Of a DNA stretch of 64,000 bases, positions 1-13,759 are shown one piece after another. The first letter of the stretch is position 1. Each line of letters opens with the position of its first letter. The stretch lies in the NCBI GenBank assembly GCA_910589415.1, contig OU342632.1:49031341-49095340 (forward strand), read 5' to 3'. The DNA is from Malachius bipustulatus (taxonomy: Eukaryota > Arthropoda > Insecta > Coleoptera > Melyridae). Both the position numbers and the translations under genes were made by a program. The notes beneath the pieces are model-generated. The model did not search any database, was not told where the DNA came from, and was given only the letters and a program-made list of their open reading frames with translations.

Positions 1-3000
1 TGATTAGTCAACTTCTAGCTTTCAAAGCAGACGGTCGCATGAAATAATTGATGGAATGTTAAACTATACAGTTCCTATGCTTGATAGTCTTCTTTGATAT
101 GCTATTAGGTCTTATTAGATACCTCTAGGTAGTTGTTTTTAGATGTGACGAAATTTCCAACCATCTGAGTAAAAACGGAAGACGTAAAACCAACATCTCA
201 GTGAGAGAGAGGAAAAAAATGTTCATTCTAAATGCGGTTTTACCTTTCGTTTGTAGGAAATTTTGTTTATTTTCTGGAATTGTTCCTGTTTTTATGATTA
301 GTCAACTTCTAGCTTTCAAAGCAGACGGTCGCATAAAATAATTGATGGAATGTTAAACGTATACAGTTCCTATGCGTGATAGTCTTCTTTAGTAGGCTAT
401 TAGGTCTTATTAGATACCTCTAAGTAGTTGTTTTTAGATGTGACGAAATTTCCAACGATCTGAGTAAAAACGGAAGTCGTAAAACCAACATCTCAGTGAG
501 AGAGAGGAAAAAAATGTTCATTCTAAATGCGGTTTTACCTTTCGTTTGTAGGAAATTTTGTTTATTTTCTGGAATTGTTCCTGTTTTTATGATTAGTCAA
601 CTTCTAGCTTTCAAAGCAGACGGTCGCATGAAATAATTGATGGAATGTTAAACTAATACAGTTCCTATGCGTGATAGTCTTCTTTGGTAGGCTATTAGGT
701 CTTATTAGATACCTCTAAGTAGTTGTTTTTAGATGTGACGAAATTTCCAACCATCTGAGTAAAAACGGAAGTCGTAAAACCAACATCTCAGTGAGAGAGA
801 GGAAAAAAATGTTCATTCTAAATGCGGTTTTACCTTTCGTTTGTAGGAAATTTTGTTTATTTTCTGGAATTGTTCCTGTTTTTATGATTAGTCAACTTCT
901 AGCTTTCAAAGCAGACGGTCGCATAAAATAATTGATGGAATGTTAAACGTATACAGTTCCTATGCGTGATAGTCTTCTTTAGTAGGCTATTAGGTCTTAT
1001 TAGATACCTCTAAGTAGTTGTTTTTAGATGTGACGAAATTTCCAACGATCTGAGTAAAAACGGAAGTCGTAAAACCAACATCTCAGTGAGAGAGAGGGAA
1101 AAAATGTTCATTCTAAATGCGGTTTTACCTTTCGTTTGTAGGAAATTTTGTTTATTTTCTGGAATTGTTCCTGTTTTTATGATTAGTCAACTTCTAGCTT
1201 TCAAAGCAGACGGTCGCATGAAATAATTGATGGAATGTTAAACTATACAGTTCCTATGCTTGATAGTCTTCTTTGGTATGCTATTAGGTCTTATTAGATA
1301 CCTCTAGGTAGTTGTTTTTAGATGTGACGAAATTTCCAACCATCTGAGTAAAAACGGAAGTCGTAAAACCAACATCTCAGTGAGAGAGAGGAAAAAAATG
1401 TTCATTCTAAATGCGGTTTTACCTTTCGTTTGTAGGAAATTTTGTTTATTTTCTGGAATTGTTCCTGTTTTTATGATTAGTCAACTTCTAGCTTTCAAAG
1501 CAGACGGTCGCATAAAATAATTGATGGAATGTTAAACGTATACAGTTCCTATGCGTGATAGTCTTCTTTAGTAGGCTATTAGGTCTTATTAGATACCTCT
1601 AAGTAGTTGTTTTTAGATGTGACGAAATTTCCAACGATCTGAGTAAAAACGGAAGTCGTAAAACCAACATCTCAGTGAGAGAGAGGAAAAAAATGTTCAT
1701 TCTAAATGCGGTTTTACCTTTCGTTTGTAGGAAATTTTGTTTATTTTCTGGAATTGTTCCTGTTTTTATGATTAGTCAACTTCTAGCTTTCAAAGCAGAC
1801 GGTCGCATGAAATAATTGATGGAATGTTAAACTATACAGTTCCTATGCGTGATAGTCTTCTTTGGTAGGCTATTAGGTCTTATTAGATACCTCTAAGTAG
1901 TTGTTTTTAGATGTGACGAAATTTCCAACCATCTGAGTAAAAACGGAAGTCGTAAAACCAACATCTCAGTGAGAGAGAGGAAAAAAATGTTCATTCTAAA
2001 TGCGGTTTTACCTTTCGTTTGTAGGAAATTTTGTTTATTTTCTGGAATTGTTCCTGTTTTTATGATTAGTCAACTTCTAGCTTTCAAAGCAGACGGTCGC
2101 ATAAAATAATTGATGGAATGTTAAACGTATACAGTTCCTATGCGTGATAGTCTTCTTTAGTAGGCTATTAGGTCTTATTAGATACCTCTAAGTAGTTGTT
2201 TTTAGATGTGACGAAATTTCCAACGATCTGAGTAAAAACGGAAGTCGTAAAACCAACATCTCAGTGAGAGAGAGGAAAAAAATGTTCATTCTAAATGCGG
2301 TTTTACCTTTCGTTTGTAGGAAATTTTGTTTATTTTCTGGAATTGTTCCTGTTTTTATGATTAGTCAACTTCTAGCTTTCAAAGCAGACGGTCGCATGAA
2401 ATAATTGATGGAATGTTAAACTATACAGTTCCTATGCTTGATAGTCTTCTTTGATATGCTATTAGGTCTTATTAGATACCTCTAGGTAGTTGTTTTTAGA
2501 TGTGACGAAATTTCCAACCATCTGAGTAAAAACGGAAGACGTAAAACCAACATCTCAGTGAGAGAGAGGAAAAAAATGTTCATTCTAAATGCGGTTTTAC
2601 CTTTCGTTTGTAGGAAATTTTGTTTATTTTCTGGAATTGTTCCTGTTTTTATGATTAGTCAACTTATAGCTTTCAAAGCAGACGGTCGCATAAAATAATT
2701 GATGGAATGTTAAACGTATACAGTTCCTATGCGTGATAGTCTTCTTTAGTAGGCTATTAGGTCTTATTAGATACCTCTAAGTAGTTGTTTTTAGATGTGA
2801 CGAAATTTCCAACGATCTGAGTAAAAACGGAAGTCGTAAAACCAACATCTCAGTGAGAGAGAGGAAAAAAATGTTCATTCTAAATGCGGTTTTACCTTTC
2901 GTTTGTAGGAAATTTTGTTTATTTTCTGGAATTGTTCCTGTTTTTATGATTAGTCAACTTCTAGCTTTCAAAGCAGACGGTCGCATGAAATAATTGATGG

Positions 3001-3570
3001 AATGTTAAACTAATACAGTTCCTATGCGTGATAGTCTTCTTTGGTATGCTATTAGGTCTTATTAGATACCTCTAAGTAGTTGTTTTTAGATGTGACGAAA
3101 TTTCCAACCATCTGAGTAAAAACGGAAGTCGTAAAACCAACATCTCAGTGAGAGAGAGGAAAAAAATGTTCATTCTAAATGCGGTTTTACCTTTCGTTTG
3201 TAGGAAATTTTGTTTATTTTCTGGAATTGTTCCTGTTTTTATGATTAGTCAACTTCTAGCTTTCAAAGCAGACGGTCGCATAAAATAATTGATGGAATGT
3301 TAAACGTATACAGTTCCTATGCGTGATAGTCTTCTTTAGTAGGCTATTAGGTCTTATTAGATACCTCTAAGTAGTTGTTTTTAGATGTGACGAAATTTCC
3401 AACGATCTGAGTAAAAACGGAAGTCGTAAAACCAACATCTCAGTGAGAGAGAGGAAAAAAATGTTCATTCTAAATGCGGTTTTACCTTTCGTTTGTAGGA
3501 AATTTTGTTTATTTTCTGGAATTGTTCTTGTTTTTATGATTAGTCAACTTCTAGCTTTCAAAGCAGTCGG
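1..3570. repeat. Dimeric higher-order repeat zone, 589-590 bp
   Basis: Two monomer variants alternate. The variant with CGCATAAAATAATTG followed by AAACGTATACAG starts its CGCATA at 330, 920, 1509, 2098, 2687 and 3277, spacings of 589-590 bp. The intervening monomers carry CGCATGAAAT and mostly AAACTATACAG or AAACTAATACAG. Partner variants also alternate: CCAACGATCTG against CCAACCATCTG, and TTTAGTAGGC against TTTGGTAGGC or TTTGATATGC. This phase-locked alternation is the signature of dimer homogenisation by unequal exchange. Regularity is lost after about 3.5 kb, where other variants appear. Confidence 0.9.
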
Positions 3571-3899
3571 TCGCATGAAATAATTGATGGAATGTTAAAC
3601 TAATACAGTTCCTATGCGTGGTAGTCTTCTTTGGTAGGCTATTAGGTCTTATTAGATACCTCTAAGTAGTTGTTTTTAGATGTGACGAAATTTCCGACCA
3701 TCTGAGTAAAAACGGAAGTCGTAAAACCAACATCTCAGTGAGAGAGCGGAAAAAAATGTTCATTCTAAATGCGGTTTTACCTATCGTTTGTAGGAAATTT
3801 TGTTTATTTTCTGGAATTGTTCCTGTTTTTATGATTAGTCAACTTCTAGCTTTCAAAGCAGACGGTCGCATGAAATAATTGATGGAATGTTAAACTAAT

Positions 3900-6800
3900 A
3901 CAGTTCCTATGCGTGATAGTCTTCTTTGATAGGCTATTAGGTCTTATTAGATACCTCTAAGTAGTTGTTTTTAGATGTGACGAAATTTCCAACCATCTGA
4001 GTAAAAACGGAAGACGTAAAACCAACATCTCAGTGAGAGAGAGGAAAAAAATGTTCATTCTAAATGCGGTTTTACCTTTCGTTTGTAGGAAATTGTGTTT
4101 ATTTTCTGGAATTGATCTTGTTTTTATGATTAGTCAACTTCTAGCTTTCAAAGCAGACGGTCGCATGAAATAATTGATGGAATGTTAAACTAATACAGTT
4201 CCTATGCGTGGTAGTCTTCTTTGGTAGGCTATTAGGTCTTATTAGATACCTCTAAGTAGTTGTTTTTAGATGTGACGAAAATTCCAACCACCTGAGTAAA
4301 AACGGAAGTCGTAAAAAATACATCTCAGTGAGAGAGCGGAAAAAAATGTTTATTCTAAATGCGGTTTTACCTTTCGTTTGTAGAAAATTTTGTCTATTTT
4401 CTGGAATTGATCCTGTTTTTATGATTAGTCAACTTCTAGCTTTCAAAGCAGACGGTCGCATGAAATAATTGATGGAATGTTAAACGTATACAGTTCCTAT
4501 GCGTGGTAGTCTTCTTTGGTAGGCTATTAGGTCTTATTAGTCACCTCTAAGTAGTTGTTTTTAGATGTGACGAAATTTCCAACCATCTGAGTAAAAACGG
4601 AAGTCGTAAAACCAACATCTCAGTGAGAGAGAGGAAAAAAATGTTCATTCTAAATGCGGTTTTACCTTTCGTTTGTAGGAAATTTTGTTTATTTTCTGGA
4701 ATTGTTCCTGTTTTTATGATTAGTCAACTTCTAGCTTTCAAAGCAGACGGTCGCATGAAATAATTGATGGAATGTTAAACTATACAGTTCCTATGCTTGA
4801 TAGTCTTCTTTGGTATGCTATTAGGTCTTATTAGATACCTCTAGGTAGTTGTTTTTAGATGTGACGAAATTTCCAACCATCTGAGTAAAAACGGAAGACG
4901 TAAAACCAACATCTCAGTGAGAGAGAGGAAAAAAATGTTCATTCTAAATGCGGTTTTACCTTTCGTTTGTAGGATATTTTGTTTATTTTCTGGAATTGTT
5001 CCTGTTTTTATGATTAGTCAACTTCTAGCTTTCAAAGCAGACGGTCGCATGAAATAATTGATGGAATGTTAAACTAATACAGTTCCTATGCGTGATAGTC
5101 TTCTTTGGTAGGCTATTAGGTCTTATTAGATACCTCTAAGTAGTTGTTTTTAGATGTGACGAAATTTCCAACGATCTGAGTAAAAACGGAAGTCGTAAAA
5201 CCAACATCTCAGTGAGAGAGAGGAAAAAAATGTTCATTCTAAATGCGGTTTTACCTTTCGTTTGTAGGAAATTTTGTTTATTTTCTGGAATTGTTCCTGT
5301 TTTTATGATTAGTCAACTTCTAGCTTTCAAAGCAGACGGTCGCATGAAATAATTGATGGAATGTTAAACTATACAGTTCCTATGCTTGATAGTCTTCTTT
5401 GGTATGCTATTAGGTCTTATTAGATACCTCTAGGTAGTTGTTTTTAGATGTGACGAAATTTCCAACCATCTGAGTAAAAACGGAAGTCGTAAAACCAACA
5501 TCTCAGTGAGAGAGAGGAAAAAAATGTTCATTCTAAATGCGGTTTTACCTTTCGTTTGTAGGAAATTTTGTTTATTTTCTGGAATTGTTCTTGTTTTTAT
5601 GATTAGTCAACTTCTAGCTTTCGAAGCAGTCGGTCGCATGAAATAATTGATGGAATGTTAAACTAATACAGTTCCTATGCGTGGTAGTCTTCTTTGGTAG
5701 GCTATTAGGTCTTATTAGATACCTCTAAGTAGTTGTTTTTAGATGTGACGAAATTTCCAACCATCTGAGTAAAAACGGAAGTCGTAAAACCAACATCTCA
5801 GTGAGAGAGAGGAAAAAAATGTTCATTCTAAATGCGGTTTTACCTTTCGTTTGTAGGAAATTTTGTTTATTTTCTGGAATTGTTCCTGTTTTTATGATTA
5901 GTCAACTTCTAGCTTTCAAAGCAGACGGTCGCATGAAATAATTGATGGAATGTTAAACTAATACAGTTCCTATGCGTGATAGTCTTCTTTAGTAGGCTAT
6001 TAGGTCTTATTAGATACCACTAAGTAGTTGTTTTTAGATGTGACGAAATTTCCAACCATCTGAGAAAAACGGAAGACGTAAAACCAACATCTCAGTGAGA
6101 GAGAGGAAAAAAATGTTCATTCTAAATGCGGTTTTACCTTTCGTTTGTAGGAAATTTTGTTTATTTTCTGGAATTGTCCCTGTTTTTATGATTAGTCAAC
6201 TTCTAGCTTTCAAAGCAGACGGTCGCATAAAATAATTGATGGAATGTTAAACGTATACAAGTCCTTTGCGTGGTAGTCTTCTTTGGTAGGCTATAAGGTC
6301 TTATTAGATACCTCTAAGTAGTTGTTTTTAGATATGATGAAATTTCCAACCATCTGAGTAAAAACGGAAGTCGTAAAACCAACATCTCAGTGAGAGAGAG
6401 GAAAAAAATGTTCATTCTAAATGCGGTTTTACCTTTCGTTTGTAGGAAATTTTGTTTATTTTCTGGAATTGTTCCTGTTTTTATGATTAGTCAACTTCTA
6501 GCTTTCAAAGCAGACGGTCGCATGAAATAATTGATGGAATGTTAAACTAATACAGTTCCTATGCGTGATAGTCTTCTTTGATAGGCTATTAGGTCTTATT
6601 AGATACCTCTAAGTAGTTGTTTTTAGATGTGACGAAATTTCCAACCATCTGAGTAAAAACGGAAGACGTAAAACCAACATCTCAGTGAGAGAGAGGAAAA
6701 AAATGTTCATTCTAAATGCGGTTTTACCTTTCGTTTGTAGGAAATTGTGTTTATTTTCTGGAATTGATCTTGTTTTTATGATTAGTCAACTTCTAGCTTT

Positions 6801-7200
6801 CAAAGCAGACGGTCGCATGAAATAATTGATGGAATGTTAAACTAATACAGTTCCTATGCGTGGTAGTCTTCTTTGGTAGGCTATTAGGTCTTATTAGATA
6901 CCTCTAAGTAGTTGTTTTTAGATGTGACGAAAATTCCAACCACCTGAGTAAAAACGGAAGTCGTAAAACATACATCTCAGTGAGAGAGCGGAAAAAAATG
7001 TTTATTCTAAATGCGGTTTTACCTTTCGTTTGTAGAAAATTTTGTCTATTTTCTGGAATTGATCCTGTTTTTATGATTAGTCAACTTCTAGCTTTCAAAG
7101 CAGACGGTCGCATGAAATAATTGATGGAATGTTAAACGTATACAGTTCCTATGCGTGGTAGTCTTCTTTGGTAGGCTATTAGGTCTTATTAGACACCTCT
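3900..7200. repeat. Nine-monomer (2,652 bp) tandem duplication
   Basis: Rare markers occur twice at a spacing of 2,652 bp. The variant AATTGTGTTTATTTTC is at 4091 and 6743, and the variant GACGAAAATTCCAACCACC is at about 4274 and 6926. The linked GAGAGCGGAAAAAAATGTTT variant follows each. The same linked set appears a third time at about 34084-34400, so this segment was also copied to the block after element 1. Edges are approximate because neighbouring monomers are themselves similar. Confidence 0.8.
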
Positions 7201-7799
7201 AAGTAGTTGTTTTTAGATGTGACGAAATTTCCAACCATCTGAGTAAAAACGGAAGTCGTAAAACCAACATCTCAGTGAGAGAGAGGAAAAAAATGTTCAT
7301 TCTAAATGCGGTTTTACCTTTCGTTTGTAGGAAATTTTGTTTATTTTCTGGAATTGTTCCTGTTTTTATGATTAGTCAACTTCTAGCTTTCAAAGCAGAC
7401 GGTCGCATGAAATAATTGATGGAATGTTAAACTATACAGTTCCTATGCTTGATAGTCTTCTTTGGTATGCTATTAGGTCTTATTAGATACCTCTAGGTAG
7501 TTGTTTTTAGATGTGACGAAATTTCCAACCATCTGAGTAAAAACGGAAGACGTAAAACCAACATCTCAGTGAGAGAGAGGAAAAAAATGTTCATTCTAAA
7601 TGCGGTTTTACCTTTCGTTTGTAGGATATTTTGTTTATTTTCTGGAATTGTTCCTGTTTTTATGATTAGTCAACTTCTAGCTTTCAAAGCAGACGGTCGC
7701 ATGAAATAATTGATGGAATGTTAAACTAATACAGTTCCTATGCGTGATAGTCTTCTTTGGTATGCTATTAGGTCTTATTAGATACCTCTAAGTAGTTGT

Positions 7800-10700
7800 T
7801 TTTAGATGTGACGAAATTTCCAACCATCTGAGTAAAAACGGAAGACATAAAACCAACATCTCAGTGAGAGAGAGGAAAAAAATGTTCATTCTAAATGCGG
7901 TTTTACCTTTCGTTTGTAGGAAATTTTGTTTATTTTCTGGAATTGTTCTTGTTTTTATGATTAGTCAACTTCTAGCTTTCAAAGCAGTCGGTCGCATGAA
8001 ATAATTGATGGAATGTTAAACTAATACAGTTCCTATGCTTGATAGTCTTCTTTGGTATGCTATTAGGTCTTATTAGATACCTCTAGGTTGTTGTTTTTAG
8101 ATGTGACAAAATTTCCAACCATCTGAGTAAAAACGGAAGACGTAAAACCAACATCTCAGTGAGAGAGAGGAAAAAAATGTTCATTCTAAATGCGGTTTTA
8201 CCTTTCGTTTGTAGGAAATTTTGTTTATTTTCTGGAATTGTTCCTGTTTTTATGATTAGTCAACTTCTAGCTTTCAAAGCAGACGGTCGCATGAAATAAT
8301 TGATGGAATGTTAAACTAATACAGTTCCTATGCGTGATAGTCTTCTTTGATAGGCTATTAGGTCTTATTAGACACCTCTAAGTAGTTGTTTTTAGATGTG
8401 ACGAAATTTCCAACCATCTGAGTAAAAACGGAAGTCGTAAAACCAACATCTCAGTGAGAGAGAGGAAAAAAATGTTCATTCTAAATGCGGTTTTACCTTT
8501 CGTTTGTAGGAAATTTTGTTTATTTTCTGGAATTGTTCCTGTTTTTATGATTAGTCAACTTCCAGCTTTCAAAGCAGACGGTCGCATGAAATAATTGATG
8601 GAATGTTAAACTAATACAGTTCCTATGCGTGATAGTCTTCTTTGGTAGGCTATTAGGTCTTATTAGATACCTCTAAGTAGTTGTTTTTAGATGTGACGAA
8701 ATTTCCAACCATCTGAGTAAAAACGGAAGACATAAAACCAACATCTCAGTGAGAGAGAGGAAAAAAATGTTCATTCTAAATGCGGTTTTACCTTTCGTTT
8801 GTAGGAAATTTTGTTTATTTTCTGGAATTGTTCTTGTTTTTATGATTAGTCAACTTCTAGCTTTCAAAGCAGTCGGTCGCATGAAATAATTGATGGAATG
8901 TTAAACTAATACAGTTCCTATGCTTGATAGTCTTCTTTGGTATGCTATTAGGTCTTATTAGATACCTCTAGGTTGTTGTTTTTAGATGTGACAAAATTTC
9001 CAACCATCTGAGTAAAAACGGAAGACGTAAAACCAACATCTCAGTGAGAGAGAGGAAAAAAATGTTCATTCTAAATGCGGTTTTACCTTTCGTTTGTAGG
9101 AAATTTTGTTTATTTTCTGGAATTGTTCCTGTTTTTATGATTAGTCAACTTCTAGCTTTCAAAGCAGACGGTCGCATGAAATAATTGATGGAATGTTAAA
9201 CTAATACAGTTCCTATGCGTGGTAGTCTTCTTTGGTAGGCTATTAGGTCTTATTAGACACCTCTAAGTAGTTGTTTTTAGATGTGACGAAATTTCCAACC
9301 ATCTGAGTAAAAACGGAAGTCGTAAAACCAACATCTCAGTGAGAGAGAGGAAAAAAATGTTCATTCTAAATGCGGTTTTACCTTTCGTTTGTAGGAAATT
9401 TTGTTTATTTTCTGGAATTGTTCCTGTTTTTATGATTAGTCAACTTCTAGCTTTCAAAGCAGACGGTCGCATAAAATAATTGATGGAATGTTAAACGTAT
9501 ACAGTTCCTATGCGTGATAGTCTTCTTTAGTAGGCTATTAGGTCTTATTAGATACCTCTAAGTAGTTGTTTTTAGATGTGACGAAATTTCCAACCATCTG
9601 AGTAAAAACGGAAGACATAAAACCAACATCTCAGTGAGAGAGAGGAAAAAAATGTTCATTCTAAATGCGGTTTTACCTTTCGTTTGTAGGAAATTTTGTT
9701 TATTTTCTGGAATTGTTCTTGTTTTTATGATTAGTCAACTTCTAGCTTTCAAAGCAGACGGTCGCATGAAATAATTGATGGAATGTTAAACTAATACAGT
9801 TCCTATGCTTGATAGTCTTCTTTGGTATGCTATTAGGTCTTATTAGATACCTCTAGGTTGTTGTTTTTAGATGTGACAAAATTTCCAACCATCTGAGTAA
9901 AAACGGAAGACGTAAAACCAACATCTCAGTGAGAGAGAGGAAAAAAATGTTCATTCTAAATGCGGTTTTACCTTTCGTTTGTAGGAAATTTTGTTTATTT
10001 TCTGGAATTGTTCCTGTTTTTATGATTAGTCAACTTCTAGCTTTCAAAGCAGACGGTCGCATGAAATAATTGATGGAATGTTAAACTAATACAGTTCCTA
10101 TGCGTGATAGTCTTCTTTGATAGGCTATTAGGTCTTATTAGATACCTCTAAGTAGTTGTTTTTAGATGTGACGAAATTTCCAACCATCTGAGTAAAAACG
10201 GAAGACGTAAAACCAACATCTCAGTGAGAGAGAGGAAAAAAATGTTCATTCTAAATGCGGTTTTACCTTTCGTTTGTAGGATATTTTGTTTATTTTCTGG
10301 AATTGTTCCTGTTTTATGATTAGTCAACTTCTAGCTTTCAAAGCAGACGGTCGCATGAAATAATTGATGGAATGTTAAACTAATACAGTTCCTATGCGTG
10401 ATAGTCTTCTTTGGTAGGCTATTAGGTCTTATTAGATACCTCTAAGTAGTTGTTTTTAGATGTGACGAAATTTCCAACCATCTGAGTAAAAACGGAAGAC
10501 ATAAAACCAACATCTCAGTGAGAGAGAGGAAAAAAATGTTCATTCTAAATGCGGTTTTACCTTTCGTTTGTAGGAAATTTTGTTTATTTTCTGGAATTGT
10601 TCTTGTTTTTATGATTAGTCAACTTCTAGCTTTCAAAGCAGTCGGTCGCATGAAATAATTGATGGAATGTTAAACTAATACAGTTCCTATGCGTGGTAGT
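7800..10700. repeat. Trimeric higher-order repeat zone, 885 bp
   Basis: The marker GAAGACATAAAACC starts at 7841, 8726, 9611 and 10495, spacings of 885, 885 and 884 bp (three monomers). Each of the first three is followed one monomer later by the linked variant CTCTAGGTTGTTG with GACAAAATTTCC. The third monomer of each unit carries ordinary variants. A 1-bp deletion in the T-run (CCTGTTTTATG) marks one copy near 10312. Confidence 0.85.
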
Positions 10701-11519
10701 CTTCTTTGGTAGGCTATTAGGTCTTATTAGATACCTCTAAGTAGTTGTTTTTAGATGTGACGAAATTTCCAACCATCTGAGTAAAAACGGAAGTCGTAAA
10801 ACCAACATCTCAGTGAGAGAGAGGAAAAAAATGTTCATTCTAAATGCGGTTTTACCTTTCGTTTGTAGGAAATTTTGTTTATTTTCTGGAATTGTTCCTG
10901 TTTTTATGATTAGTCAACTTCTAGCTTTCAAAGCAGTCGGTCGCATAAAATAATTGATGGAATGTTAAACGTATACAGTTCCTATGCGTGATAGTCTTCT
11001 TTAGTAGGCTATTAGGTCTTATTAGATACCTCTAAGTAGTTGTTTTTAGATGTGACGAAATTTCCAACGATCTGAGTAAAAACGGAAGTCGTACCAACAT
11101 CTCAGTGAGAGAGAGGAAAAAAATGTTCATTCTAAATGCGGTTTTACCTTTCGTTTGTAGGAAATTTTGTTTATTTTCTGGAATTGTTCTTGTTTTTATG
11201 ATTAGTCAACTTCTAGCTTTCAAAGCAGACGGTCGCATGAAATAATTGATGGAATGTTAAACTAATACAGTTCCTATGCTTGATAGTCTTCTTTGGTATG
11301 CTATTAGGTCTTATTAGATACCTCTAGGTTGTTGTTTTTAGATGTGACAAAATTTCCAACCATCTGAGTAAAAACGGAAGACGTAAAACCAACATCTCAG
11401 TGAGAGAGAGGAAAAAAATGTTCATTCTAAATGCGGTTTTACCTTTCGTTTGTAGGAAATTTTGTTTATTTTCTGGAATTGTTCCTGTTTTTATGATTAG
11501 TCAACTTCTAGCTTTCAAA

Positions 11520-12420
11520 GCAGACGGTCGCATAAAATAATTGATGGAATGTTAAACGTATACAAGTCCTTTGCGTGGTAGTCTTCTTTGGTAGGCTATA
11601 AGGTCTTATTAGATACCTCTAAGTAGTTGTTTTTAGATATGATGAAATTTCCAACCATCTGAGTAAAAACGGAAGTCGTAAAACCAACATCTCAGTGAGA
11701 GAGAGGAAAAAAATGTTCATTCTAAATGCGGTTTTACCTTTCGTTTGTAGGAAATTTTGTTTATTTTCTGGAATTGTTCCTGTTTTTATGATTAGTCAAC
11801 TTCTAGCTTTCAAAGCAGACGGTCGCATAAAATAATTGATGGAATGTTAAACGTATACAAGTCCTTTGCGTGGTAGTCTTCTTTGGTAGGCTATAAGGTC
11901 TTATTAGATACCTCTAAGTAGTTGTTTTTAGATATGATGAAATTTCCAACCATCTGAGTAAAAACGGAAGTCGTAAAACCAACATCTCAGTGAGAGAGAG
12001 GAAAAAAATGTTCATTCTAAATGCGGTTTTACCTTTCGTTTGTAGGAAATTTTGTTTATTTTCTGGAATTGTTCCTGTTTTTATGATTAGTCAACTTCTA
12101 GCTTTCAAAGCAGACGGTCGCATAAAATAATTGATGGAATGTTAAACGTATACAAGTCCTTTGCGTGGTAGTCTTCTTTGGTAGGCTATAAGGTCTTATT
12201 AGATACCTCTAAGTAGTTGTTTTTAGATATGATGAAATTTCCAACCATCTGAGTAAAAACGGAAGTCGTAAAACCAACATCTCAGTGAGAGAGAGGAAAA
12301 AAATGTTCATTCTAAATGCGGTTTTACCTTTCGTTTGTAGGAAATTTTGTTTATTTTCTGGAATTGTTCTTGTTTTTATGATTAGTCAACTTCTAGCTTT
12401 CAAAGCAGACGGTCGCATGA
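11520..12420. repeat. Run of three near-identical monomers of one variant class
   Basis: The distinctive class with GTATACAAGTCCTTTGCG, GGCTATAAGG and AGATATGATGAAAT occurs three times in succession, with GTATACAAG at 11558, 11853 and 12148 (295-bp spacing). Elsewhere in the window this class occurs singly (6.25, 14.8, 16.3, 18.6, 19.8, 30.9, 36.5, 44.3, 45.5, 51.7 and 63.7 kb). A run of identical neighbours indicates recent local single-monomer expansion. Confidence 0.85.
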
Positions 12421-13500
12421 AATAATTGATGGAATGTTAAACTAATACAGTTCCTATGCGTGATAGTCTTCTTTAGTAGGCTATTAGGTCTTATTAGATA
12501 CCACTAAGTAGTTGTTTTTAGATGTGACGAAATTTCCAACCATCTGAGAAAAACGGAAGACGTAAAACCAACATCTCAGTGAGAGAGAGGAAAAAAATGT
12601 TCATTCTAAATGCGGTTTTACCTTTTGTTTGTAGGAAATTTTGTTTATTTTCTGGAATTGTTCCTGTTTTTATGATTAGTCAACTTCTAGCTTTCAAAGC
12701 AGATGGTCGCATGAAATAATTGATGGAATGTTAAACTAATACAGTTCCTATGCGTGGTAGTCTCCTTTGGTAGGCTATTAGGTCTTATTAGGTACCTCTA
12801 GGTAGTTGTTTTTAGATGTGATAAAATTTCCAACCATCTGAGTAAAAACGGAAGTCGTAAAACCAACATCTCAGTGAGAGAGAGGAAAAAAATGTTCATT
12901 CTAAATGCGGTTTTACCTTTCGTTTGTAGGAAATTTTGTTTATTTTCTGGAATTGTTCTTGTTTTTATGATTAGTCAACTTCTAGCTTTCAAAGCAGACG
13001 GTCGCATGAAATAATTGATGGAATGTTAAACTAATACAGTTCCTATGCGTGATAGTCTTCTTTAGTAGGCTATTAGGTCTTATTAGATACCACTAAGTAG
13101 TTGTTTTTAGATGTGACGAAATTTCCAACCATCTGAGAAAAACGGAAGACGTAAAACCAACATCTCAGTGAGAGAGAGGAAAAAAATGTTCATTCTAAAT
13201 GCGGTTTTACCTTTTGTTTGTAGGAAATTTTGTTTATTTTCTGGAATTGTTCCTGTTTTTATGATTAGTCAACTTCTAGCTTTCAAAGCAGATGGTCGCA
13301 TGAAATAATTGATGGAATGTTAAACTAATACAGTTCCTATGCGTGGTAGTCTCCTTTGGTAGGCTATTAGGTCTTATTAGGTACCTCTAGGTAGTTGTTT
13401 TTAGATGTGATAAAATTTCCAACCATCTGAGTAAAAACGGAATTCGTAAAACCAACATCTCAGTGAGAGAGAGGAAAAAATGTTTATTCTAAATGCGGTT
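12420..13500. repeat. Duplicated dimer, 589 bp
   Basis: Two linked markers repeat at 589-bp spacing. TCTCCTTTGG is at 12761 and 13350, and CCTTTTGTTTG with GCAGATGG precedes each. The first monomer of each pair also carries GATACCACTAAG with the 2-bp-shorter CTGAGAAAAACGG form. This is a local two-copy dimer expansion lying between the three-monomer run and the pentamer zone. Confidence 0.75.
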
Positions 13501-13759
13501 TTACCTTTCGTTTGTAGGAAATTTTGTTTATTTTCTGGAATTGTTCCTGTTTTTATGAATAGTCATCAACTTCTAGCTTTCAAAGCAGACGGTCGCATGA
13601 AATAATTGATGGAATGTTAAACTATACAGTTCCTATGCTTGATAGTCTTCTTTGGTATGCTATTAGGTCTTATTAGATACCTCTAAGTAGTTGTTTTTAG
13701 ATGTGACGAAATTTCCAACCATCTGAGTAAAAACGGAAGACGTAAAACCAACATCTCAG

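Noticed and set aside
1..3570. CRISPR-like reading of the regular repeats
   Set aside because: The units are contiguous 295-bp monomers with no repeat-spacer alternation, and the embedded elements are eukaryotic non-LTR retrotransposons.
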